NCBI RefSeq assembly: GCF_012034205.1
Contig: NZ_JAATEM010000025.1
Coordinates: 1-64,000, forward strand
From: Streptomyces composti
GTDB taxonomy: Bacteria > Actinomycetota > Actinomycetes > Streptomycetales > Streptomycetaceae
Length of the DNA: 64,000 nt
Direction: 5' to 3'
Shown: positions 8,114 to 16,548 of the stretch, piece by piece
How the letters are laid out: each line of letters begins with the position of its first letter
Position numbering within the stretch: position 1 is the first letter of the stretch
Made by a program: the position numbers and the translations under genes
The notes under the pieces: model-generated
Databases searched by the model: none
What the model was told of the DNA's origin: nothing
What the model saw: the letters and a program-made list of their open reading frames with translations, nothing else

Positions 8114-9386
8114 CCGGGACCACCCCCTTGTCGAGATGGAACTCGGTCTCCCGCCAGTCCTCGGGCAGCATGTGGTCCAGCACGTCGTCCACGGTCACGG
8201 CCCCCAGCAGCGACCCCGCCTCATCGACCACGGGTGCCGCCACCATGTCGTAGGTCGCGAAGAACCCGGCGACGACGGGCAGCGCCGCATCGGGCTCCAG
8301 CGGTTGCAGATCGTCGTCCAGCATCGAGCCGACCAGGGTGTACGGGGGGTCGCGCAGCAGGCGCTGGAAGTGCACCGTGCCGAGGTACTTGCCGGTGGGC
8401 GTCTCGTCGGGCGGCCGGCAGACGTACACCTGGGCGGCGAGCGCCGGGGACAGGTCCGGGTTGCGGATCCGGGCCAGGGCGTCGGCGACGGTCGCGTCGG
8501 GGCGCAGGATGATCGGCTCGGTCGTCATCAGACCGCCCGCGGTGCGCTCCTCGTACGACATCAGGCGCCGCATGTCGGCCGCGTCGCCCGGCCGCATCAG
8601 ACTCAGCATGCGTTCCTTGTCGTCCTCGGGCAGCTCGGCGAGCAGGTCGGCGGCGTCGTCCGGGTCCATGGCGCCGAGCACGTCGGCGGCGCGTTCCTCG
8701 GCCAGCTTCATGAAGATCTCGATCTGGTCGTCGTCCGGCAGCTCCTCCAGCACGTCGGCCAGCCGGTCGTCGTCCAGGGCGGCGGCCACCTCGGCCCGCC
8801 TTTTGGGGGAGAGGTGGTGCAGCACATTGGCGAGATCGGCGGGGCGCAGCTGTTCGAAGGTGGCGAGCAGGTTCTCGGCGCCCTGCCCCTCCTCCTCCAG
8901 CGAGAAGCCGGTGACGGCCGACCACTCGACGGTGAGCGTCTCGCCCTTGCTGCGCCGGAAGGCCCCGCCCTTCTTGCCCTTGCGCACGAAGACCCGGTCG
9001 ATCTCCCACTCCCGGCGGGCGGGCAGCTGATGCACCGACAGGTCCAGGACGGTGACCTCCTCGCCGGTCTCCACCAGCGTCACCCGCCGGTCGAGCAGCT
9101 CGCCGAAGACCAGCCGCTCGGTGGGCCGCTGCTCGAAGCGCCGCACATTGAGCACACCGGTGGTGATGACCTGCCCCGCCTGCACCGCCGTCACCCGGGT
9201 CATGGGCAGGAAGATGCGCCGCCGGGTGGCGAGTTCGACGACCAGCCCGAGCAGCCTCGGCGGCCGTTGGGCGACCCGCAGCATGACGACCAGGTCGCGC
9301 ACCCGCCCCACCTGGTCGCCGGTCGGGTCGAAGACCGCGACACCGGACAGGTGCGAGACGAAGAACCGGGGGGCGCCCGCTGCCAT
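8103..9386 (-). CDS. soluble MgtE-N/CBS-pair protein with PRC-barrel N-terminus
   Basis: A 427-residue cytoplasmic protein. The first 170 residues contain two PRC-barrel-like modules (VFDPTGDQVGRVRDLVV and related). An MgtE N-terminal superhelical domain (LADVLEELPDDDQIEIFMKL, MDPDDAADLLAELPEDDKERML) follows, then a CBS pair (MTTEPIILRPDATVADALAR onward). MgtE channels place the same N and CBS domains before five membrane helices; here those are absent, so this cannot itself be the pore. By analogy the CBS/MgtE-N unit may sense Mg2+ or nucleotides and act on a partner. The partner candidates visible here are the coupled DUF1003 membrane protein and CorA. The start ATG is preceded by AAAGGAGACGCGGCC. 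Confidence 0.85.
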   Translation of the reverse strand: MAAGAPRFFVSHLSGVAVFDPTGDQVGRVRDLVVMLRVAQRPPRLLGLVVELATRRRIFLPMTRVTAVQAGQVITTGVLNVRRFEQRPTERLVFGELLDRRVTLVETGEEVTVLDLSVHQLPARREWEIDRVFVRKGKKGGAFRRSKGETLTVEWSAVTGFSLEEEGQGAENLLATFEQLRPADLANVLHHLSPKRRAEVAAALDDDRLADVLEELPDDDQIEIFMKLAEERAADVLGAMDPDDAADLLAELPEDDKERMLSLMRPGDAADMRRLMSYEERTAGGLMTTEPIILRPDATVADALARIRNPDLSPALAAQVYVCRPPDETPTGKYLGTVHFQRLLRDPPYTLVGSMLDDDLQPLEPDAALPVVAGFFATYDMVAAPVVDEAGSLLGAVTVDDVLDHMLPEDWRETEFHLDKGVVPDGA

Positions 9387-9600
9387 GGCCGCGTCTCCTT
9401 TCCGTGCGAGGTGGTCGTTACGGGGACTGCCTGGTGCGTCGGCTTATACGAATTGCCCGCTCGGGTGGGCTTCAGGCTAGCCCGTCCTGATCGGCCGCGC
9501 GCAGGCGGCCGGTCCGTACGGACTGGCTCCATCCGCCTCGTGTGCCCCCGGTACTCTGCGGTACGCCGTTCAGGTCCCCGTCAGAGAGGCAGCCGCACCT

Positions 9601-10365
9601 GTGATTCCGATCTCCCAGGGCCGTTCGCGCTGGGCCGCGCCGGCGCTCGCCGTCTGTGTACTGCTGGTGGCGGGAGCGGGACTCACCGGGTGCTCCGAAG
9701 AGGATCCGGACGCGGGCACCAACGGCGTCGGCAGGCTGTCCCCGCAGGAGATCCAGAGCCGCACCCAGAAGGCCGCCGCCTCGGTCGACACGGTCCGGCT
9801 GCACGGCACCGTGGTCACCAAGGGCCGCACCTACAAGCTCGACATGCGGGTGAAGTCCGAGGGCGGGATCGGGTCGGTCACCACCGAGGGGGAGACGTTC
9901 CGCCTGCTGCGGGTGGGGGACGAGCTGTTCCTCAAGGCCGGTGCCGAGTTCTGGGGCCGGGGCGGCAAGGGCGCGGACGGCGGCGGCACCAGGGCGGACG
10001 CGGCGGCGGCCGCCAAGCTCGCCGAGAAGTACGTGAAGGTGCCCAAGGGCGACCCCTCGTACAAGAAGTTCAGCGGTTTCACCGACAAGGACGTGCTGCT
10101 CGGCGGGCTGCTGACCCTGCACGGCGAGCTGGCCACGGACGGCCACCACGAGCAGGGGGGAGTGCGCACCATCCGGATCACCGGCGACGACGGCTCCGGC
10201 GGCACCCTCGACGTCTCCCTCGAGGGCCAGCCGTTCCCCCTCCGCCTGGTCCGGGCCGGCAAGGCGGGCGTCCTCACCTTCTCCTCCTGGGGCGCCGACT
10301 TCCCCCTCAAGAAGCCCGCCAAGGACGAAACCCTCGACTACGGCAAACAACTCCCCAGCTCCTGA
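9601..10365 (+). CDS. secreted lipoprotein (LppX/LolA-like fold possible)
   Basis: A 254-residue lipoprotein. The signal peptide (RWAAPALAVCVLLVAGAGLTGC) ends in a lipobox LTGC, so Cys-31 would be lipidated. The mature part alternates beta strands typical of the mycobacterial LppX/LprG or LolA fold (VDTVRLHGTVVTKGRTYKLDM, VRTIRITGDDGSGGTLDVSL). It is a plausible outer-leaflet carrier for a hydrophobic ligand, but this fold assignment is only by pattern. GTG start. It stands alone between the divergent CBS gene and a convergent hypothetical. The signal-peptide-coding stretch 9645-9681 recurs exactly at 16844-16880. Confidence 0.8.
   Translation: MIPISQGRSRWAAPALAVCVLLVAGAGLTGCSEEDPDAGTNGVGRLSPQEIQSRTQKAAASVDTVRLHGTVVTKGRTYKLDMRVKSEGGIGSVTTEGETFRLLRVGDELFLKAGAEFWGRGGKGADGGGTRADAAAAAKLAEKYVKVPKGDPSYKKFSGFTDKDVLLGGLLTLHGELATDGHHEQGGVRTIRITGDDGSGGTLDVSLEGQPFPLRLVRAGKAGVLTFSSWGADFPLKKPAKDETLDYGKQLPSS
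9645..9681. repeat. 37-bp exact direct repeat, copy 1
   Basis: This segment encodes the hydrophobic core of the lipoprotein signal peptide and is identical over 37 bases to 16844-16880. It begins GCTCGCCGTCTG and ends GGGAGCGGGA; flanking bases differ on both sides. Here it is in its native coding context. Confidence 0.9.
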
Positions 10366-10451
10366 GAAGCGCCCCCGCAGCGGGCAGGCGTGCCGCTGGG
10401 GCGACGGGGCCCGGCACCAGCACCCACCAGCACCGGTGAGCCCCCGCAGCC

Positions 10452-10970
10452 CTACCCGCGCCTGCGCTTGCCACGAGCCAGCAGCTTCGGCAAGGCTGCG
10501 GGAACCGGCCGACGCGTCGTGGCCGGGGAAGGCAGCGGCGGCTCGGACAGAGACCCGTCCGGCAACGGCACCGTCTCCCCCGTAGGCTCCAGCCGCAGCA
10601 CTCTGCACTCCCGCGCCCACCGTTCGACCATGGCCTCGCCGTCGGGCGCGTTCAGCCGCTTCCCCTTGAGCTCGGCGACCGCCGCCGCCCACTCCTCGCC
10701 CCCGGCGGCCAGCTCCGCCACCTTCGCGTTCCAGGTGACCAGCCGCCCGCCCTTGTCCTTGCTGCGCACCGTCACCTCGGCCGTGCCACCGTCCACGAGT
10801 CCCGCCAGCGGCTGCTCCCCGGGCCCGTCGCCGACGACGCAGGCGGCCCCCTCGTGCCATACGTGCCACAGCACACGGGCCGCGGGAGCCCCGGCGGCCC
10901 GCACCCAGACCAGGCCGGACTTCTTGGTGGCCTCCTCGATGAGGGCCCGCTCCAGCAGCTCGCTCGTCAT
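10452..10970 (-). CDS. conserved hypothetical protein, possible split-barrel
   Basis: A 172-residue soluble protein found in Streptomyces at this site. The N-terminal 120 residues alternate strands (GLVWVRAAG, RVLWHVWHEGAACVVGDG, TAEVTVRSKDKGGRLVTWNAKVAEL) in a way reminiscent of the split beta-barrel flavin-reductase/PNPOx fold, but no flavin-binding motif is evident. The C-terminal 40 residues are Pro/Arg-rich and probably disordered. The ATG at 10970 lies 25 bases after the corA stop on the same strand, so it may be read through from corA. No function is proposed. Confidence 0.7.
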   Translation of the reverse strand: MTSELLERALIEEATKKSGLVWVRAAGAPAARVLWHVWHEGAACVVGDGPGEQPLAGLVDGGTAEVTVRSKDKGGRLVTWNAKVAELAAGGEEWAAAVAELKGKRLNAPDGEAMVERWARECRVLRLEPTGETVPLPDGSLSEPPLPSPATTRRPVPAALPKLLARGKRRRG

Positions 10971-10994
10971 GCGCTCAGCCTATCGAGCGGGCGT

Positions 10995-12110
10995 TCACAG
11001 CCAGCCGTTGCGCTTGAGCGTGCGGTGGATGCCGAAGCAGATGCCGACGATGATCGTCAGCACCATCGGGTAGCCGTACCGCCAGTGCAGCTCCGGCATG
11101 TGGTCGAAGTTCATGCCGTACACCCCGCAGACCATGGTCGGCACGGCGATGATCGCCGCCCAGGAGGTGATCTTGCGCATGTCCTCGTTCTGCGCCACGG
11201 ACGCCTGGGCGAGGTTGGCCTGGAGGATGGAGTTGAGCAGCTCGTCGAAGCCCATGACCTGCTCCTGCACCCGGGCCACGTGGTCGGCGACGTCCCGGAA
11301 GTACTTCTGGATCTCCGGGTCGATCAGCCGCATGGGCCGCTCACTGAGCAGCTGCATCGGCCGCAGCAGCGGGGCCACCGCCCGCTTGAACTCCAGCACC
11401 TCGCGCTTGAGCTGGTAGATCCGCCCGGCGTCGGTGCCGCGCGGGGTGCCCTTGCGGCCGGGCGAGAACACCTCGGTCTCGACCTCGTCGATGTCGTCCT
11501 GCACCGCGTCGGCGACCGCGATGTAGCCGTCGACGACGTGGTCGGCGATTGCGTGCAGCACCGCGGAGGGGCCCTTGGCCAGCAGCTCGGGGTTGTCCTG
11601 CAGGCGGTGCCGCAGGGCGCGCAGCGAGCCCTGGCCGCCGTGCCGCACCGTGATGAAGAAGTCCCGGCCGGTGAAGCACATCACCTCGCCGGTGGCGACC
11701 ACCTCGCTGCTGGAGGTGAGCCGGTCGTGCTCGACGTAGTGGACGGTCTTGAAGACCGTGAAGAGCGAGTCGTCGTAGCGCTCCAGCTTGGGCCGCTGGT
11801 GGGCCCGCACCGCGTCCTCGACGGCCAGCGGGTGGAGGCCGAACTCGCGGGCCACTCCGGCGAATTCGTCCTCGGTCGGCTCGTGCAGGCCGATCCACGC
11901 GAAGCCGCCGTCCCGGCGGACCAGTCGCATCGCCTCCTGCGGGGTGAGCGGTCCCTCGGTCGCCACCCGCCGTCCGTCCCGGTAGACGGCGCAGTCGACG
12001 ACGGCGGTGGCCCGGGCCCGCTCGCACGGAGTCTCGTAGGTGGCGCCGGCCTTGCGCAGCGAGACACGGGAGGGGCGGACCACGGCGCGCAGGTCGCGAA
12101 TCATCGACAT
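10995..12110 (-). CDS. corA: CorA-type magnesium/cobalt transporter
   Basis: A 371-residue member of the 2-TM-GxN family. A cytoplasmic funnel with long helices (DAVQDDIDEVETEVFSPG, EVLEFKRAVAPLLRPMQLL) is followed by TM1 ending in the signature YGMNF near residue 330 and TM2 (YPMVLTIIVGICFGIHRTLK). CorA pentamers conduct Mg2+ into the cytoplasm and close when internal Mg2+ is high. The start ATG follows AAGGAGACCGCC, an ideal site. About 330 bases upstream carry a structured leader with a 17-codon reading frame, suggesting control at the RNA level. A corA also follows sigE-mrp in mycobacteria (Rv1239c). Confidence 0.94.
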   Translation of the reverse strand: MSMIRDLRAVVRPSRVSLRKAGATYETPCERARATAVVDCAVYRDGRRVATEGPLTPQEAMRLVRRDGGFAWIGLHEPTEDEFAGVAREFGLHPLAVEDAVRAHQRPKLERYDDSLFTVFKTVHYVEHDRLTSSSEVVATGEVMCFTGRDFFITVRHGGQGSLRALRHRLQDNPELLAKGPSAVLHAIADHVVDGYIAVADAVQDDIDEVETEVFSPGRKGTPRGTDAGRIYQLKREVLEFKRAVAPLLRPMQLLSERPMRLIDPEIQKYFRDVADHVARVQEQVMGFDELLNSILQANLAQASVAQNEDMRKITSWAAIIAVPTMVCGVYGMNFDHMPELHWRYGYPMVLTIIVGICFGIHRTLKRNGWL

Positions 12111-12445
12111 GGCGGTCTCCTTCGCAGACGGGGCAACGAAAGGCGCGCCAGTACGACGGCTGGAACAACCCGGAATGAGGACGTCCGTGAACTGCGGATG
12201 TTTGGCACGTCCACAAAGCGGGGAGCACCGCACCGTCGCGGCGGCGAGCTTCGTCGCTGATACAGCTTGGGGCAGATCAGACAGAACGAAACGAAGTGCT
12301 CTTCCGTTGAAGAACGCGCATGCGAGGGGTGGCAGCCAGGAGGGAAACGGCTACATCAGGCGTCGCCGGAAGAGCGGGTGATACTGCACGGTCGACTTCG
12401 GTCCATGTCAGCCTCACCTCCTCCGGCCGGTCCCTCGTGAGGGAC
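12111..12445 (-). promoter_or_regulatory. structured corA leader, possible Mg2+-responsive element
   Basis: The 506 bases between corA and the divergent SUFU gene contain no long gene. Read toward corA, there is a hairpin GTCCCTCACGAGGGAC (12445-12430), then GGAGGAGGTGAGGCTGAC directly before an ATG. GGTGAGGCT is the most conserved 5-prime motif of the M-box (ykoK) Mg2+ riboswitch, but I do not find the remaining M-box blocks, so a leader-peptide attenuator is an equal alternative. A small hairpin (CTTC-cgtt-GAAG, near 12301-12313) and a pyrimidine-rich stretch lie between this element and the corA ribosome site. Role in corA control is inference. Confidence 0.4.
12356..12406 (-). CDS. candidate 16-residue leader peptide of corA
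   Basis: The ATG at 12406 is preceded by an exceptionally strong ribosome site (GGAGGAGGTGAGG, five bases from the last G to ATG). The frame reads MDRSRPCSITRSSGDA and stops 246 bases before corA. Short leader frames that respond to charged tRNA, polyamine or Mg2+ are known for mgtA/corA-type genes in other bacteria. The strong site makes translation likely; its regulatory meaning is unproven. Alternatively the GGTGAGGCT is a riboswitch motif and the frame is coincidental. Confidence 0.4.
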   Translation of the reverse strand: MDRSRPCSITRSSGDA

Positions 12446-12615
12446 GATCCACACATCCCCATGGGGGATTCCCCTTGAGACGGGGAGAGTCGCACAGGCG
12501 TCGGGGCTCGGATCCGCGACGCCGCTGCGTGCTGCCCCGACCGACCAAGAGTATCAGCCGACCGGCGTGTCAAGGCGCCGCTTTGCCCGTGGCTGACGAG
12601 TTCTATGCTCGCCGC

Positions 12616-13200
12616 ATGGCTGATGTTCTTCCTCTCGTCGAAGCCCGGTTGCGTACGGCGCTGGGCGAACCGGACGCGCGCGCGGCGGTCACCTTCCTCG
12701 GCACGGACCGCATCGAGGTGCTCCGTTTCGGCGAGGGGGAGATCGTCCGCTACGCCACGCTCGGCATGTCCGCGCACCCCATGACCGACCCCACGGCGGT
12801 GGTCGCCGACCCGGTGAAGGGGCCGCGCGCCGAGCTGCTGCTCTCGGTGCGCGCCGGGATCGCGGACACCGACAAGGTGCTGCGCCCGCTCGCCGTTCTC
12901 GCCGCCTCTCCGCAGGTCGAGGGCGTGGTGGTGGCGCCCGGCGCCTCGCTCGACGTGGGTGAACCGCTGTGGCCGGGCGCCCCGTTCACCTCGGTGCTGG
13001 TGGCCGAGCCGGGCGGTCTGGTGGAGGACCTCGAGCTCGACGCGCCGCTCGACCCCGTGCGGTTCCTGCCGCTGCTGCCGATGACCCCGAACGAGGCCGC
13101 CTGGAAGCGGGTGCACGGGGCCCAGGCGCTTCAGGAACGCTGGCTCAGCAGCGGGACGGATCTGCGGGACCCGGCGCGCAGGTCCGTCCCGCTGGACTGA
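12616..13200 (+). CDS. SUFU (suppressor of fused) domain protein
   Basis: A 194-residue soluble protein with the SUFU fold (PF05076). Recognisable family features are ATLGMSAHPM followed by an RAELLLSVRAG strand, and PLWPGAPFTSVLVAEPGGL with LPLLPMTPNEAAWKRVHGAQAL near the C-terminus. Bacterial SUFU proteins are common in Streptomyces and often occur with contact-dependent toxin immunity, but here there is no toxin neighbour. The ATG at 12616 is used because the upstream frame overlaps the non-coding corA leader. It is divergent from corA; the next gene downstream is a broken MFS fragment on the other strand. Confidence 0.8.
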   Translation: MADVLPLVEARLRTALGEPDARAAVTFLGTDRIEVLRFGEGEIVRYATLGMSAHPMTDPTAVVADPVKGPRAELLLSVRAGIADTDKVLRPLAVLAASPQVEGVVVAPGASLDVGEPLWPGAPFTSVLVAEPGGLVEDLELDAPLDPVRFLPLLPMTPNEAAWKRVHGAQALQERWLSSGTDLRDPARRSVPLD

Positions 13201-13252
13201 GCCGGCGTGAGCAAACTCACCGAGCCCCTCGCCAACTCCGTCCGCGGAAGGC

Positions 13253-13730
13253 TCAGTTGGTGAGCGTCGGAACGCCGTCCCCGGCGGCCCGGCGGACCTG
13301 CGGCTCCTGCGCCGCCGGGGTGAGCGCCCCGCGCCGCAGCAGGACCACCAGCGCGCCCAGCACCGCGGTGACCGCAGCCACCACGAACGGGATGTGCACA
13401 TCGGTCCACTCCTCGATCCGGGGCGCGAAGAAGGGCGCCGCGGCCGCCGCGAACCAGCGCACGAAGTTGTACCCGGCGCTCGCCACCGGCCGCGGGGCGT
13501 CCGACACGCCCAGCGCCAGCTCGGTGTAGACGGTGTTGTTCACGCCGATCAGGGCGCCGGAGAGCACCGTGCAGACCACGGCGGTGGTGTGGCCGCCGTA
13601 GCCGAGCACCAGCACGTCGGCGGCGAGCAGCACCAGTGAGCCGCACAGCACGGCCGCGGAGCCGAACCGCCGCTGCAGCCGGGGCGCCACGATCACCGAG
13701 AACACCGCGAGCAGCACGCCCCACGCCGCC
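13253..13730 (-). pseudogene. MFS transporter, C-terminal fragment
   Basis: About 158 codons of the C-terminal half of a major facilitator transporter, starting at AAWGVLLAVFSVIVAPRLQ and running through four hydrophobic segments (AVLCGSLVLLAADVLVLGYG, VVCTVLSGALIGVNNTVYTE, NFVRWFAAAAAPFFAP, IPFVVAAVTAVLGALVVLLR) to a normal stop. Upstream the frame continues only into antisense of the NHL gene, so there is no proper start or N-terminal half here. The missing N-terminal half lies at 16881-17440, same strand and same family pattern. I read both as parts of a single disrupted gene, with roughly 50-60 codons (around TM7) lost between them. Confidence 0.8.
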
Positions 13731-13739
13731 GACGACCGG

Positions 13740-14564
13740 ATGCGCGTCTTCACCGCCGGGCGCGAGCTGGTCCGCGAGTTCTCCACCGGGCTGACCGAGG
13801 CGCACGGCATCACCGCCGTCGACGACGAGGACGGCGAGTGCGTGTGGGTCGCCGACCCCGCCGAGAAGATCCGCACCACCGACGAGGACGGGCGGTACGA
13901 GTTCGTGCGGGTCGGCGCGCACGGGCGCGTCGCCAAGTTCACGCTGGACGGGCGGCTCGTGCGCGAGCTGCCCGTGCCCTCGCACCCGGCGTACGAGGAG
14001 CACCGCTTCGCCCCGACCGCCGTGGCCGCCGGCACCGACCGTATCTGGGTCGCCGACGGCTACGGCAACAACCTGGTGCACGCCTTCACCGCCGACGGCA
14101 TCTACGAGAGCACCCTGGAGGGCGAGTTCGACTGCCCGCACGGCCTGCTCCTCGACCGCCGCGGCGACGAACACGAGCTGTACGTCGCGGACCGTGAGAA
14201 CAGCCGCATCCAGGTGTACGGCGTGGACGGCGTCTTCCGCCGCACCGTCGGCGAGGGCGAACTGCGCCGCCCCTGCTCCATGGCGACCTCCGGAGACCTG
14301 CTCCTGGTGGCCGAACTCGAGGCGCGGCTCGCCGTGTTCGACGGCAAGGACGGGCTTGTCGGCTACATCGGCGCGGATGACGAGGCGGCACAGCGCCCCG
14401 GCTGGCCCAACGCCGAGACCGCCGACGGCCGCACCGTCCGCCCGCCCCTGCGCCACGGCCACTTCAACTCCCCGCACGGCCTCGCCGTCGACACCGAGGG
14501 CCGCCCCCTGGTCACCGAGTGGCTGATCGGCGGCCGCACGACCCGGCTCACCGCACGCGACTGA
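13740..14564 (+). CDS. NHL-repeat beta-propeller protein, probably 5-prime truncated
   Basis: A 274-residue NHL/SMP-30-like propeller. Repeats are visible as RVFTAGRELVREF-EAHGITAVDDED, GRVAKFTLDGRLVREL, DRIWVADGYGNNLVHAFTADG, ELYVADRENSRIQVYGVDG and FNSPHGLAVDTEGRPLVTEW. Homologous propellers carry further strands before the first repeat seen here; the reading frame instead begins inside a blade, at the edge of the broken MFS gene, and the ATG has no convincing ribosome site. It therefore looks truncated at its 5-prime end by the same rearrangement. If expressed, it could be a sugar-lactone or carbohydrate-binding propeller, but no catalytic residues can be named. Confidence 0.7.
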   Translation: MRVFTAGRELVREFSTGLTEAHGITAVDDEDGECVWVADPAEKIRTTDEDGRYEFVRVGAHGRVAKFTLDGRLVRELPVPSHPAYEEHRFAPTAVAAGTDRIWVADGYGNNLVHAFTADGIYESTLEGEFDCPHGLLLDRRGDEHELYVADRENSRIQVYGVDGVFRRTVGEGELRRPCSMATSGDLLLVAELEARLAVFDGKDGLVGYIGADDEAAQRPGWPNAETADGRTVRPPLRHGHFNSPHGLAVDTEGRPLVTEWLIGGRTTRLTARD

Positions 14565-14593
14565 GGCCGGTCCGCGCCTCACCGCACGCAAGA

Positions 14594-14635
14594 GGCCCGG
14601 CCCCGTCCCCGCTGTCCAAGGGGTGGGGCCGGGCC
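14594..14635. terminator. terminator between NHL and PhyH genes
   Basis: An inverted repeat (GGCCCGGCCCC / GGGGCCGGGCC, with further CCCC/GGGG pairing inside) lies 30 bases after the NHL stop and 25 bases before the convergent PhyH stop. Confidence 0.75.
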
Positions 14636-14659
14636 GTTCGTGTCCCTGCCGGGCGGCGC

Positions 14660-15493
14660 TCAGGCGCGGGCGTCGTACAGGACCGGGTTCTTCGGGGTGT
14701 CCGGGACCTGGCCGACCGCGGTCCGGTCGACCCAGTGCAGGTCGCCGCGCTGGTTGTCGTTGGTGGGCTCGGCGACGCGGATGTCGGCGTCCATGTAGAT
14801 GACGGTCATCACGCGGCGCGGGACCTCGCCGCGGTTCGGGCCCGCGTGGTGGAAGGTCCAGCCGCGGTGGAAGCTCACGTCACCGAGGGAGAACGGCTCG
14901 ACGACGTCCTCGAAGCCCTGCTCCAGGACGGTCCTGCGGATCTCGCGCTCGGACTCGTCGGAGATCGGCAGGTCGCGGCCGAGGGAGAAGTTGTGGCTGC
15001 CGCGGGCGAAGCCGAGCGGGCCCATCTCCATCGGGGTCTCCTGCAGCGGGATCCACACGGTCACGGTGCGGTCCGAGGACAGCGGCCAGTAGTACTGGTC
15101 GGCGTGCCAGGGGGTGATGCCGCCGGACGGCTCCTTGTAGAGGGCCTGGTCGTGGTAGAGGCGCACGGAGTGCACGCCGAGCAGATCGGCGGCGATCTTC
15201 GCGAGCCGCTTGGAGAACACCAGCTCCTTGACCTTGTCGTTGTGCTCCCACAGGTTCGTGACCTGGAGGAACGCCTTGCCGTAGGTGTCGCGCTCCTCGA
15301 GCGGCAGGTGCTGGGTGTTGAGGCGGATCACCTCGGAGGTGATCGTCGGCTCGTACTCGGCGATGGTCTCTGGAGAGAGGACGTTCGACAGGCGGACGTA
15401 ACCGTCGCGGTTGAAGTCGGCGGTCGCCGTCGACGACAGGCCCTCGTACGGGGTGTCGATCTCGCGGACGCGGGACTCGGTGGTGGCAGTCAT
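14660..15493 (-). CDS. phytanoyl-CoA dioxygenase (PhyH) family hydroxylase
   Basis: A 277-residue Fe(II)/2-oxoglutarate-dependent oxygenase. The iron ligands are the HxD of TPWHADQYYWPL and a distal His in GWTFHHAGPNRG; the Arg that would bind 2-oxoglutarate is in the following RRVMTVIYMDAD. The PhyH family includes ectoine hydroxylase and many natural-product hydroxylases; the substrate here cannot be deduced. The ATG at 15493 follows GGGAGAAACCCGC. It is transcribed divergently from an AraC regulator 150 bases away, which probably controls it. Located inside the segment that interrupts the MFS gene. Confidence 0.85.
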   Translation of the reverse strand: MTATTESRVREIDTPYEGLSSTATADFNRDGYVRLSNVLSPETIAEYEPTITSEVIRLNTQHLPLEERDTYGKAFLQVTNLWEHNDKVKELVFSKRLAKIAADLLGVHSVRLYHDQALYKEPSGGITPWHADQYYWPLSSDRTVTVWIPLQETPMEMGPLGFARGSHNFSLGRDLPISDESEREIRRTVLEQGFEDVVEPFSLGDVSFHRGWTFHHAGPNRGEVPRRVMTVIYMDADIRVAEPTNDNQRGDLHWVDRTAVGQVPDTPKNPVLYDARA

Positions 15494-15643
15494 GCGGGTT
15501 TCTCCCTGGATGTCATGGCCGGTGCGGGATGCCGGGAACAACCCTCGCAGCGCGGCACGGGGTGGTGCTACGCCGTGCTTGCCCGGAACCGATACTCAGT
15601 TGCCCCTCCCGCGTGATGCCGGGGAACCGCTAGCGTGCGGGGT

Positions 15644-16495
15644 GTGAAACCGCGTTTCGAACTGCCCGGCGCCTCCGACGACGCCACCTGGAAGTGCTTC
15701 ATCCGACGTCAGGACGCCTTTGACTTCAACTGGCACCATCATGTCGAGTACGAGGTGACGCTCGTCACCGAAGGGTGTGGCACGCGTTACGTCGGTACCA
15801 CTGTGGAGCCCTACCGGCCCGGTGACCTCGTACTGCTCGGCCCCGACCTGCCGCACACCTTCAGCTCCGAGCCGTACGAGGGCGGGGTCGCGGAGGCGGC
15901 CGTCGCGCAGTTCCGGCACGACTTCCTCGGGCCCGGCTTCTTCGACCTGCCGCAGTTCGCGTCCATCGCCGCGCTGCTCGCCCGCTCGGCGCGCGGCGCG
16001 CTCTTCTCGCCGGCGCCCGAACCCGTACGGCGCATCCTGACCGGCCTTCCGGACCTGGAGCCGGCCGCGGCCACCGTCGCCCTGCTCGACGCCCTGGACC
16101 GCCTGGCACGTACCGGCGGCGACCGCCCGCTCACCGGCCCCGGCTACACCACCGCCCCCGACGCCGACGTCAGCCGCCGCATCGACACGGTCTGCCGCCA
16201 CCTGCAGGAAGCCCACCACCGCCCGGTGAAGCTGTCCGACGTCGCCGCCCTCGTCCACATGGCGCCCACCTCCTTCAGCCGCTTCTTCCGCCGCACCATG
16301 GGCCGCACGCTGACCGACTACGTCAACCAGCTCCGCATCGAGACCGCCTGCCGCCTGCTGATCACCACCGAACTGCCGATCACCGACGTCGCGGTACGCA
16401 GCGGCTACCAGAACCTCTCCAACTTCAACCGCCGCTTCCTGGAGTTGAAGTCGATGCGGCCGCGGGAGTACAGGAGGACGTACCGGGCGCACTGA
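15644..16495 (+). CDS. AraC-family transcriptional regulator
   Basis: A 283-residue regulator. The N-terminal cupin-type sensor has FDFNWHHHVEYEVTLVTEGCGT and YRPGDLVLLGPDLPHTF; the C-terminal double helix-turn-helix is VKLSDVAALVHMAPTSFSRFFR and LPITDVAVRSGYQNLSNFNR, ending in the AraC signature KSMRPREYRRTY. A TAGCGT hexamer at 15631-15636 lies about eight bases before the GTG at 15644, so the mRNA is probably leaderless; a GTG at 15635 is the alternative start. Divergent from the PhyH gene, its likely target. By analogy the cupin binds a sugar or small organic ligand. Confidence 0.88.
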   Translation: MKPRFELPGASDDATWKCFIRRQDAFDFNWHHHVEYEVTLVTEGCGTRYVGTTVEPYRPGDLVLLGPDLPHTFSSEPYEGGVAEAAVAQFRHDFLGPGFFDLPQFASIAALLARSARGALFSPAPEPVRRILTGLPDLEPAAATVALLDALDRLARTGGDRPLTGPGYTTAPDADVSRRIDTVCRHLQEAHHRPVKLSDVAALVHMAPTSFSRFFRRTMGRTLTDYVNQLRIETACRLLITTELPITDVAVRSGYQNLSNFNRRFLELKSMRPREYRRTYRAH

Positions 16496-16548
16496 CGTAA
16501 ATCCGGGAAGCGCGACCCGTGCTGTACACCTTGCTGTCCGGTCGACGC

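Noticed and set aside
12255..12440. Firm assignment as M-box riboswitch
   Set aside because: Only the GGTGAGGCT block is recognisable; the later conserved blocks (GACGCCAA with GGGU and GCUAAAGCUC) are not found, so it is kept only as a candidate leader element.
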